From the NCBI GenBank assembly GCA_015143295.1, contig CM026561.1:36584875-36648874 (forward strand): a stretch of 64,000 nt of DNA, read 5' to 3'. Below, piece by piece: positions 23,354-33,399 of this stretch. The DNA is from Tetracentron sinense. Taxonomy: Eukaryota; Streptophyta; Magnoliopsida; Trochodendrales; Trochodendraceae. Under the pieces are notes generated by a model. That model was not told the DNA's origin. It saw nothing but the letters and a program-made list of their open reading frames with translations, and did not search any database. Numbering within the stretch: the stretch's first letter is position 1; the number at the start of each line of letters is the position of its first letter. The translations under genes and the position numbers were made by a program.

Positions 23354-23523
23354 AGGATAAAACTTCTGAGACCCCCTTAGGGTCGAGACCACTGAGACCA
23401 TGCCCTAAAAGCATGAGATTTCAGGTGGGGCCTATCATGTGAAATGGCCCCACCTTAAATCCAGTGCTTTTAGAGCATGGTCTCGGTAGTTTTGACCTTA
23501 ATGGGCCCCCGTAGCAAAGTCCT
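23354..23523. mobile_element. Stem-loop MITE
   Basis: About 170 bp forming one long imperfect hairpin. The left arm AGGATAAAACTTCTGAGACC... and the right arm share GAGACCATGC.CTAAAAGCA and AGGTGGGGCC. I see no certain target duplication, so the superfamily is not assigned. Confidence 0.65.
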
Positions 23524-23906
23524 TTTGTTTTAATATAATGTTAAAAGCCTGTGATACTCAAGAGGAGGGGTAATAGGAAAGAAATAGAAAGTTGTGCTGG
23601 AATTGTACCTTCAAAAATCAAATAATTTTTTTCGGGAGCTCTCCATTTTGAAAATGAAATGGAGATAGTGTAGTTTTAATGTTGAAGATGCTCTAATAGG
23701 TATTTGTGTCTCCTGAGCCTAGGCTTGGATGTACGGAGGCACGTGGGGAGGAAGAATATCAATATACTCTACCTTGCGTGAATTCGAAACTAGAGAAAGA
23801 GCCAAGAGTCAATTTTGTGGCAGCAAGGAAAACTAGAAAAAATGCCTATAAAAGAATCAAAATTCTGTATTAAAAACTGAGAAACTTTTCGTCTTGAAAA
23901 GCAGCA

Positions 23907-24095
23907 ATGGACAATGTTCGAGGTCCTGTCAAGAAGAACATTTTGACTAGTACCCGTGGGTCACGTAGTAATATCAGGATCACAACTTGTGACAATTTAA
24001 AGTTGCGCTACGCTATTCGACTTGATTTCTCTGATCTTGGCGTTCCGGAAATTTCTCTGCCACTTGTTCTACATCACATGGGCTTTTTTGACTGA
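23907..24095 (+). other. Unassigned 62-codon ORF
   Basis: An isolated ORF with a good start context but no family I recognise, no splice partners and no conserved neighbours. It may be chance. Confidence 0.15.
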
Positions 24096-24148
24096 CCCAT
24101 CATGCATGTAAATGGAAACCCTACAGGTTGATCGGTAAGTAGGGCCGT

Positions 24149-24505
24149 AGGGGTGGCAATGGTTGGCTTGGGTACTTCGGGTCAAATGCCTGATCCGATA
24201 AACATTCCCAAGCCCATACCAGGCATTTATAAAACAGACCCGAACCCCAACTCAGGCGGGAACCGACCGACCCGAACCAGCCCAAGTAACTCATTAATAA
24301 ATAATAAAATGGGTATTTGAATTCAACAAAATAACTAGATATTATGAGCCATGGGTCGGGGAATTGAATGGAAACCCAACCCAACCCAACCCAACACAAG
24401 TACAAGCGGATAGAGGGAACAGCACGAACTACATCCATTGGCTCAAACCTCAACCGAATCCATGAGGAAAAGTCTGATGGGTCAGATTAGAAATTGCTAC
24501 CCTTA
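24149..24505. mobile_element. Possible hAT-type MITE with GGGTGGCAAT ends
   Basis: The left end GGGGTGGCAATGG and the inverted right end AGGGTAGCAATTT resemble a common plant hAT MITE. Inside are short CCCAACCCAACCC repeats and CCGACCCGAACC. No matching 8-bp flanks were found. Confidence 0.4.
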
Positions 24506-24509
24506 TTTG

Positions 24510-25846
24510 TAAGCATGTATTATATTCAAGGACAGTTTTCGGGTCTTGTAATGCATAAGGTCAATAGTAGACTCTAATTTTTTGGAGGAGAGAAAATTTT
24601 TATTTTTGTTTTCTTTACATTATTTTCTTTCAACTTGACATATTCTCTCATTTAAACATTGTGTCCCTCTTTTAATTTCTATAGGTTTTAAATAATTTGT
24701 CAAAAGGAATTGTTTAGACACTTTTAACATTTTGTTCCCTGGACATCCATGGCATTATTTCCATTAGTTATATACTAAACTTATTTGGATTCGTGTTAAG
24801 CCTCATTCCATATTTTCCCCAATCAAGAATCCCTAGGGTGCGGTCATTTGGCGAGAAAGTAGATGAAAAAAAAAATTAACTTAAATTTTCTTTCAAAATA
24901 ATCATTAAAAGAAGGAATACATTTTTTTTTTTTTTAAGTTTGTCACAATATATTGAGAAAGCGCAAGAAAATGAAAGTTTATTTCTCGCACACCCAATGC
25001 AAGAAAACTCACCCTTGGTTCTAAAAATGCCTGAAATTAAACGCCCTTGTACCATTTTTTCAAGGCATAAATAACATTTTAATAAGCTTAGTGTAGAAAA
25101 AAAAAACATAGCATACATAAACACACAAATTTACGTGATTTAGCAAGTTACGACCACAAGAAATTCTTTCACTAAATCCTATGAAACGGATTATAGTTCT
25201 CTATGCTTTCATTTTTGTGTAATAAAGTAAACTTAATCTTTACAGAATTATGTATCCTTGTACAATGACGTTAAATTACGAAGTTGATAGCGAAACTGAC
25301 AGACAATCAACTATATATAATACAAAGCAAAATCACAACAATGAGTCAATGAGGTTAAACCACACACTCAGCCCTAAGCATTCTATTAACGTGTACATTA
25401 AAAATATTAAGCAAAAACTTGATAACTAAGGGACCTAAAACACAAGCAAAAATGACTTATAGAATAAGGACTACACCACCTTAATTGTGGATTAAACTTC
25501 AGATTATTTATTTTTGTAGCAAAACTTTTGACCGGGCTAAGTCTATTTGTTTGCCATTTCTAGCTTGAAAACCATATTTCTAGTGTCCTAGTATAAGTTG
25601 CTAAAATTGAAGTTCGTATGGACGACTTTTATTAGTTTGAGGGAAGACCACAAATTGATTGAGTCTTCTTTAGGTTTTTTTCTCCTCTTTAGTCTATTTA
25701 TCTATTTGGCATAAAGGTTCTAGTCCTCTCTAATTACGGTTGGAGGAATTTTGGGCGTTGTTAACTTTCACTATGTTAGTAAATTTGGTAGCCTTCACAG
25801 AGATATTTTTATTTGCGATTAATTACCTAACACATTAAAGTTAAAG
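24510..25846. other. AT-rich intergenic sequence
   Basis: No supportable gene. It contains a run of T (24920-24938), and a phrase ATTTACGTGATTTAGCAAGT (25129-25148) resembling sequence often found in LTRs, too little to define an element. Confidence 0.4.
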
Positions 25847-26278
25847 GGCAACAGATTATCTCTGGCAGATGCCCGACGTTAACCTCAGGCACCTCTCTTT
25901 GCATGACACGTGGGAAGACATTTAAGTGAAGAGGTGATAGCGCATCTATCATTGGGCAATATACACACACCTCCAAAGCTCGCCATGAGTCTTCTTTGAC
26001 ATCCATTAATTATGGTTAAGATTCACTCATTCCTAGGGTTAAATAATCTAACCTTAGTTTTTAGAAAAAACATTTTTGAAAATTAACCTTGTTTATGATT
26101 CACTCACTCATATAGTTAATTTTTTAAACATTTTTTCCTAAAAATTAAGGTTAGATTATTTAACTCTATGAATGAATAAATCTTAACCACAATTATGAAT
26201 GCCAAATAGGACACCTTAATTCCCACGCATCATTTGCAAGGTGTAACCTCGTGCATTTACCAGAAATAATTTGTTGCC
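25847..26278. mobile_element. Mutator-type hairpin MITE (family 2), 9-bp TSD
   Basis: The ends GGCAACAGATTATCTCTGGC and, inverted, GGCAACAAATTATTTCTGG are followed by long arms pairing across the element. The 9-bp direct repeat AAGTTAAAG flanks it perfectly (25838-25846 and 26279-26287). The core (GGTTAAGATTCACTC, AGGGTTAAATAATCTAACC) is shared with MITEs of other end types here. Confidence 0.92.
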
Positions 26279-26745
26279 AAGTTAAAGATAGTTTAGTCTT
26301 TTCATAGGAGATAAATCATTAAATACAATAGATCTAGAAGAAGTAGAGTTTGACTTTTCTTGTATTTTTTATTTTTCTCATTTAATAAATTGCCCATTAT
26401 GAAAATATCAAAATACACTTAAATTTAAGGAAAATGCTAGCGCCAATTTTTTTCTCCTCATTTTCTCTGTGGGGCCAACATATGTCATTTTTGTTCCCGG
26501 ATGCTTTCATAGCCAATTTTTTCTTTTTATGTTGGAATAATCATTTATCTAAGTTAGGAGTTAGGTTTCTACAAATGATGAGTTTTTCAACCATCACACC
26601 GCCCAAACTCAAAGCTGAGTCCTCCTCCAAAGGAGACATACGTATTTGTAGAGGATACGGGCTTTTGTAGCCAATTAAAGTTAAACATTCAAACCATATC
26701 ATTTTCTTAGTCTTACAAGCTACAAAGGTAGGCAAGAAAAGTAAT

Positions 26746-27238
26746 GCAACAACGGATTTCATCTAGCATATGCATAGCCTCTTTAGCCGACACATGCAAA
26801 GATGCTTAAGTAAGGAGGTGATAGCATGCATCACCACATTCCATTGGGTGGTACATACCCACCTTCTCAACTTGCTACATGTCCTCTATAACACTCATTA
26901 CTATAATTAAGATTCACTCACCTTTAGGGTTAAATAATTTAACCTTAGTTTTTAGAAAAATTAGTTAAATTAACCACATGAGTGAATCATAACCAAGGTT
27001 AAATTTTTTTCCTAAAAACCAAGGGTAGATGGATGAACTCTAAGGGTGAGTGAATAATAACCACAGTTAATAAGTGTTAAAGAGGACACGTAACGAGCTG
27101 AAATTGTGGGTCGTATCACCCAATGGAATGTGGTGATGCATGTCATCACCTCCTTAGTGAAACACCTTTACTGGCGTCCGTTGAAGAGGCTACGACCGAG
27201 TGTAATATTCAGGCATCTGCCAGAAGAAATCTGTTGCC
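26746..27238. mobile_element. Mutator-type hairpin MITE (family 2), second copy
   Basis: The same right end as the 25847 element (CTGCCAGAAGAAATCTGTTGCC, split by substitutions) and long arms with AAGGAGGTGATAGCATGCAT paired to its inverse near 27150. The flanks AGTAAT (26740-26745) and AGTAATGAT (27239-27247) suggest a 9-bp duplication with a small deletion at the left end. Confidence 0.8.
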
Positions 27239-27349
27239 AGTAATGATACTTTTTGGCTCAGTAAAAAAAGAGAGAAATTGGGGCATTATCCTATAATTAA
27301 TAGAATGGTCATCACTACATGGGGATAAAAACGACTCAATGAATGTTAT

Positions 27350-28279
27350 ATAGCATTCCCTCCCCTCGTCTCTACTATTATAAAGACTAAGGGTCGGGTC
27401 AAGAGTTTAAAATCCAATTCCTATTGAGTTGGAATTGTAAAATCTATCCTCATGGTAGATAATATTTCAATTCTAATGAGATATAAGAATTAAACTTATT
27501 TTCAATTCTATGGAGATTGTAATTTCAATGAATTTGGGGTGTCCACGTCCAAATTGGAATTCATATCTCCCAATTCCAATTCCGGCCTCCCAATCCTATC
27601 GTCCAAACAAGCCCTAGAGAATGGAAATGTTAAAAACAATTATTGAATTTTGCATTGACAAATTTATCGTTGCACGCATTTTCTACTATTATAATATGAA
27701 TAAAAATATCAATATTACCCTTTCACTTATCTATTCTCTATTTAATATTTATACTATTGTACATTTTTGACAAAATTATCCTTAGAAAATAGGGTATTTA
27801 AAAACATTGTTTGAATAATGTCATTATTGACAAAATTACCCTTACACTAATCTTCTCTACTATTATAGATGCCAAAATTACTTTTTCGCTTATATCATCT
27901 CTATCTCTACTATTGTAATCATTATTAAAAAAATTACCGAATAACACCCCTAAAAAAGGTTAATTGAATTTTGTCACTATTGACAAACTTACTCTTACAC
28001 TTATCTTCTCTACTATTATAATTAGAACAACCAAAATTATCTTTCACTTATATATTCTTTATCTCTACAATTGTAATTGCCATTAACAAAATTACCCTTA
28101 GAGAAAAGGCTTTAAAAAATTGATTAAATTTTATCACTATTAATAAAATTCTCTTACACTCATCTTCTTTACTATTTTAATGAATGACAAAATTACCTTT
28201 CTAATTATATATTCTCTATCTCTACTAGTATAATCACTATTTACAAAATCACCATTATACATCCTTTATCGTTTCTACT
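27350..28279. repeat. Degenerate tandem array, period about 165 bp (first part)
   Basis: Recurring clauses TCTCTACTATTATAAT, ATTGACAAAATTACCCTTA and CACTTATCTTCTCTA appear in the same order several times. The array resumes at 31298, so it was split by the insertion at 28280-31297. Confidence 0.7.
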
Positions 28280-28839
28280 TGTGAGCGCGGAAAATTACTC
28301 ACTGGGATTTAGAGTCGCCACTTATTAATTCAGAAGGGATAAGTCCCCCGAGAATGTTGGATAAGGCTTGGTCCGAGATCGAAGATCGGGGTAAGAGGTT
28401 CGGTTAAGTTCGGGGAAGGGGTTAGGCACCCCGACACTTCCACATAAAGTGGTTCCCTACTTACTAGGTTTAAGCCAAAGTTAAGATCGAGATTAATCAA
28501 ACGCTAAAGTATTTAACTTATACTAACCGGAAGAAAGTAAAAGCTAACTAGGGTCGGGCCCGTGTTGGGCTGCCTACGTACTCACATTAGGGGTGAGATC
28601 AGACCGAGCGTAGTTCTAGCACATGAGCCCGTGCTAAGGCGAGGGGGGGTGTGTGCGTGCACCAAGGGCGGCTTAGGGGCCTAATCCGGAGATTAGGGTT
28701 TTGCTTGACCGAGATTGGTCAATGTGCAAAGGGGTTGGGCCCGGAGGCCAATGGTGAGCCCGGAGGCTAGGGTTGAGGCCCGGTAGGCCAAGGCTGAGGC
28801 CCGGTAGGCCTAAGGGTGTTTTAGCCAAGGGTTAGGGTT

Positions 28840-29995
28840 GCTAACCGTGGTTAAAATGGTGATTAACCATGGTTAGGGGTGCTAACCATAGTTTAAAAAA
28901 ACCAAAGTCAGTCCTTTTGATCTTTTTACATTTTTATGATTTTTTTTTGGGATTTTACAGATTTTTCCCAAAAGCCAAGGATGCTTAACCACGGTTAAGG
29001 GGGGAAGGTCACCATGGTTAAGGGTTTTAACCAGGGTAAAATGGCCAAGTAAGAACATTTTGGGCTTCTAAGATTATTTTTGAATTTTTGATCATTTTTC
29101 CAGATTTTCCCTGGTTAAGGGACGCTTAACCATGGTTAAAAATCAACCTGGGTGGGGTTTTTGACCGTGGTTAAGGGTCCTAACCACAATGAAAAAAATC
29201 AAAAAAAATATTTTTAGAATCTCTGAAATATTTGTGATTTTTTAGATATTTTTCCAGAATTTTTTTTTGGTCATGGGCTGCTTAACCATGGTTAAGGGTT
29301 AACCATGGGTGAATTTAACCATGGTTAAGAGTCCGGTTGGCTCAAAAGTGGGCCCAGGGGCCATGGCAGGGCCTAGACTGGCCTCCTACCCGGTCTGGGC
29401 CCTCAGAAATATCAGAAATTGTAAAAAACCCAACTTTTTAATCGCATTTTTAACCATAGTTAACATGATTTTAACCATGGTTAACAAGGGACCCATGAGA
29501 AACCGAGACTACCAGTGGGTAGCCTGAAGTGCCAGAAGCATTTTGAGCCTTTGTGGGGCCCAAGGAGAGGTCGGTTGTGGGCCCTACAGAGGCCCAAAGT
29601 GGTCACGATGAACACACATAAAATAACAAATTTTCAAAAAAAACAGAAAAACAGACTTCCAACCACTGTTTGTCAGAAATTTAACCATGGTTAAGGGCTG
29701 ACCCAGGGTACAACGAGACCATGGTTGGGTAGCCTGAAGTGCAAGGAACATTTTGGGCCTTTGTGGGGCCCAAGGGGAGGTCGGGTGTGGGACCCACAGA
29801 GACCCAAAGTGGCCTACTTCACCACGGATGCACACTGTCGACCCCACTTTGGGGTCGATTTAACCATGGTTAGAGGCAGAGTTAAGGGCTGAAAAATTAC
29901 AGGGGGGTAGCCCTATATATGGAGAGTCTAACCATGGCCCTGGTTTCGACCAGGGCCCACTCTAACCATGGTTAAACTCGAGTTACAGGTGGCTG
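28840..29995. repeat. Dispersed AACCATGGTT palindromes within the LTR
   Basis: The perfect palindrome TTAACCATGGTTAA or one-base variants recur at irregular spacing (for example about 28864, 29130, 29283, 29317, 29473, 29681, 29861 and 29964), with many near-copies such as AACCACGGTTAAGG. Confidence 0.9.
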
Positions 29996-30508
29996 GCCGA
30001 AACTGGTCTGCAGAATTTTTTTCTTTTAAAACAAGGTCTTTACTCCCTCATGGGGCTGTACCCAGGTTTCTCAGGGGTTCCCTCATGGTTTGAGGGACCC
30101 CCAGATCAAGCGGGGAGTTCACTATAGTGACATGGGGTCTTGTACCCAAGATCAAACAACCTCAAGGGGTCCTCTATGCTTACGGGAAGCCATAGGGGGC
30201 CCTATCCTTGGTTGGATTGCGAAGTAAAGCAAGTAAAAAAAGAAATAAGGACCCCCCTGGAGTAGGACCAGGGGGTCTTACAGATATTATTACAGAAAGA
30301 AAACAAGTGGTGTGGCCTTACACTGCTATGGAATGGTGCACGGTGGTTACCGGCGGAGGTGGTGGCTGAGGCAACTCCGAGGAGGGCCTGGGGTCCTAGC
30401 TAAGGTTGCACAGGGGTCTAAAGATGAGAGAGTGGGGGCTGGCAGAGGTGGTTTTTGCAGAGTTTTTTTCTAGCAAAATTTTCGGATCTCCAAACCAAGG
30501 GGGATGGA

Positions 30509-30522
30509 TGAGCTTTATAGAG
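30509..30522 (+). promoter_or_regulatory. Putative LTR TATA box
   Basis: GAGCTTTATAGAGG here corresponds to GGGCTTTATAGAAGG on the minus strand at 50066-50081 in the other family copy. Conservation at equivalent positions supports a promoter TATA element. Confidence 0.5.
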
Positions 30523-30884
30523 GAGAATGGAAGGTGCCAGGGGCATTTTTGTCATTATACAAGCATGGGGGACAAGCCTGGAGAGGCCTGGGGCAGCAGG
30601 GTGGTCAAAGGCAGCTGGGGCAGCAGCTGGCTACTGTACACAGCTCATTTTGAGAAGATAAACAGTGACGGGTTGGTTTTCTTGAAAAAAAACTTTTGCT
30701 ATTTCGGGCCTAAGCCCTCATACGTGGCCCAAGAGCATTTCCCCCCTTTTTCCTTTGAGAGCTTGGACCCAAATTCAAAATTTGAAAAAGGTGAGTGGGT
30801 CCCACTTGGGTTGGGCCTTGTGGGCCCAAATTTGGGCCCCAAAGATGAATTATCCATGGTTTGGGGGTTTAGGGCTTTGAAAAA

Positions 30885-31265
30885 GGGCCTTGAGCCCGTG
30901 GTGCTTAGCCTAGGGTTTAGACTAGGGCTAGGCTAGGGTTAGACCTAGGGTTGGGTCTAGGGTTTACCTAGGGTTAGTCCTAGGGTTTAGCTAGGGTTAG
31001 ACTAGGGTTTAGGCTCTTTTAGTTGAAATGGGCCTCGAGCCCAAATGCCTCTACCTTAGGGGTTTGTCTAGGGTTTAGGACTAGGGCTAGGCTTGGGTTA
31101 CACTAGGGCATGTCTAGGGTTTACCTAGGGTTTTAGCTAAGGTCATACTAGGGTTTAGCCTAGGGTTTAGGGTAATGGGCTTTGAGTCCGTGGTCTATGT
31201 CTTAGGTTTTTTAGGGTTCTAGGGTTTTGTAGGGTATACCTAGGGTTCTACAGGGGATTGAAAGG
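30885..31265. repeat. Array of CTAGGGTTTAG-like units
   Basis: Twenty or so variants of CCTAGGGTTTAG/CTAGGGTTAGA fill the 3' part of the LTR. The other family copy has the same feature inverted at 49440-49640. They resemble degenerate telomere-like TTTAGGG strings but are part of the LTR. Confidence 0.85.
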
Positions 31266-31297
31266 GTTTGGATGGGGTGTAAAATTGGGTGCTTACA

Positions 31298-31480
31298 CTA
31301 CTATTATAATGAGAATGACAAAATGAACCTTATACATATATATTCACTATCTCTACTCTTTTAATAAGAGTATGTTACTTATAAACATTGATTGAACAAA
31401 ATTACTCTTACACTTATATCTTTATTATCATAACGAAAATGATTATTATAATGAGGATTTTCATGTTAAAAATATAGATT
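31298..31480. repeat. Degenerate tandem array (second part)
   Basis: A continuation of the 27350-28279 array (CTACTATTATAATGAG, AAAATTACTCTTACACTTAT) on the far side of the solo LTR. Confidence 0.7.
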
Positions 31481-32690
31481 GAAAATTTTAAAATGAAAAT
31501 TGTCATTTTACTTAAAAATATTGATATCACAAATTATCATTCCACTTATAAAGCCAGCCTTATAGATTGTATTCAAGTAACCTCAATGGTGTATAGTCAC
31601 TTTGTTTTCTTCTCATTTACATCATATCTTGGGTGTGCGAGTTGCGCTCGTAGTGAGCATATTCAATGGGCAATGTGTACTATGAGTCACACTTTGCACT
31701 TGCGCATCCTTGTACAAACCCACTTTGTTGATCAACGTGAGATGGTTCAATTGACCCTCCTAAGCCATCCAATTGGAACTCTCGAACATACTAGTCTAAC
31801 TTTTTAATCTTCGAACTGAACCAACTCGATTGATCGAATTGAGATGGTCCAACTAGACTTATCAACTAGGATCACTCTGTATGGATGGGTCTATGTACAA
31901 TTACGTTGTCAAAATTGCGGCAAATCCTATGGTTGATTTAATCTCTAAACTAAGAACAAATTAATAATTAATCAACTTTTTATAAGTTAAACAAAAAGAA
32001 TTTAACTTATGATTTAATTGAAATTCAATTGAATATTTAACTTGTATAGTATACTATATATTTTGCTAGGTGCTTTAGCTATTTTTTCTTTTTATATATT
32101 CAATTTTGATATTTTATTAACATAAGGTATTTATAAACTTTATATGTATAGTATAGATTTTATTAAAATGTTAACATAAATTACCATATTAATTTTGACA
32201 TAGAAATAACTTAAGGTATTTTAAAAACATTACTAAGATAAAGCATAGTCCTAATATTACGTTCTTCTTTCGAAGGGTTTTGCCAAGGGAGCGAGGTCGC
32301 CCTTCTGGGATAGTACTAATACAAGGCATAATAATATTATATATCTAAATTCAATATAGTATTAATGTCAAATGTATTTTAGCACAATACTAACATAAGG
32401 TGTAGTATATTATATAAACAATATATGTATAATATAGATCTCATATTTAATATAATATAAACAGATGTATTATAGTGTAATAGAGCACGTGAATGGTTGG
32501 CCTCGGATTAGAGGCTTTTGAAAATTTTGGCCCTGCTTTCCAAGTCTTGGGAGAGAGAAAAAAAAAGCATCAAATTTTGGAGCTTACTAGGACTGAAATG
32601 GGCCGGGCCGGCACCTTGTTGGATGATTGGACTGCCACCCTCCATGTAAACCAAACAAGTAGTTTTATTTAGATTTTAGAGTACTGATTA
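31481..32690. other. AT-rich intergenic sequence
   Basis: No gene or complete element recognised. A 104-codon ORF (31493-31807) has no family I know. Confidence 0.4.
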
Positions 32691-33345
32691 GGGGACGTTC
32701 TTTCGGCCGGCTAGCCGACCTTAACACCATTTTAACTATGGTTAAATTTAATTAATTTAAAGTTAATATTTTTAAAATCAAGATTAGATGAATGAATGAT
32801 AAGGGGAGTAAATTTTAACCACAGTTATTAGGTGTTAAAAAGGAATACACAATTCAATGAATTGCAGCATTCGGCTAGGTAGCCAAATGCATGGTCCATT
32901 ATCTATTTTCCTTTATTTCTTGGGAAATAGATAACACACATTCAGTTACCTACTGTCTGGCCCTTTTAATACCCACCAATTGTAGTTAAGATTCACTCTC
33001 CCTAGAGTTCATCCATTTAACTTTGTTTTAAGGGAAAAAAAAAAAATCTTAGGTAGGCATTGCGAATCTAGTAATCTGTTTTTTTTTCGATCAATGATTA
33101 GTAGACTGAGCACTCAATTATGTAGTTGAATGCCGATCCACGTATCCGTTCTAACATCCCTTTTAATTATGATTAATCTAACTAGATTAAAGTTAAAAAT
33201 AAATTATCATTTTTTAAAAAAACAAAAGTTGGATGGATGAACCTGAGAGTCGATCTTAACCAGTGTTAGTGGATGTTAAAAACCTTGGACGTGGACCAAT
33301 GAAGACCGGCATATGCGCGGTCCGCTATCTACTTCTTGTTTTCCT
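32690..33345. mobile_element. Cluster of degenerate hairpin MITE remnants
   Basis: At least two imperfect hairpins carry the core seen in the Mutator-type MITEs (AACCACAGTTATTAGGTGTT at about 32818, and GTAGTTAAGATTCACTC at about 32983). Arms with GGCTAGCCGA/CGGCTAGG (32708 and 32873) and GAATGCCGATCC/GACCGGCATATG (33127 and 33305) pair across them. The ends are too worn to define. Confidence 0.55.
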
Positions 33346-33399
33346 TAGGTAAGCCGAACAAATAGGTTCAGTAATTACAAATCTTTAGGTTGGGGTACG

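Larger units (their letters stand above)
28280..31297 (+). mobile_element. 3.0-kb solo-LTR-like element, 5-bp TSD
   Basis: It starts TGTGAGCGCGG, ends GGGTGCTTACA (TG...CA) and is flanked by the 5-bp direct repeat CTACT (28275-28279 and 31298-31302). Near the start is a block (GAGTCGCCACTTATT to GTTAGGCACCCC) that I associate with long LTRs of Tat/Ogre-type Gypsy elements; that assignment is from memory. No gag-pol is present, so a solo LTR is the best reading. A second copy of the family lies inverted at 49369-59329. A 176-codon ORF (30406-30936) is not obviously conserved as protein. Confidence 0.75.

Noticed and set aside
24121..24453. 110-codon minus-strand ORF
   Set aside because: It falls inside a probable hAT MITE with CCCAACCC repeats and shows no conserved domain.
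28840..29995. Repeated palindromes considered as a CRISPR-like array
   Set aside because: Irregular spacing, no fixed-length spacers, and a plant nuclear setting; they belong to an LTR.
30406..30936. 176-codon ORF inside the solo LTR
   Set aside because: It spans the TATA-like box, has no known domain, and the inverted family copy does not keep the frame clearly.
30885..31265. CTAGGGTTTAG units considered as an interstitial telomere
   Set aside because: The units are degenerate and occur at the same place in both LTR copies, so they are part of the LTR.
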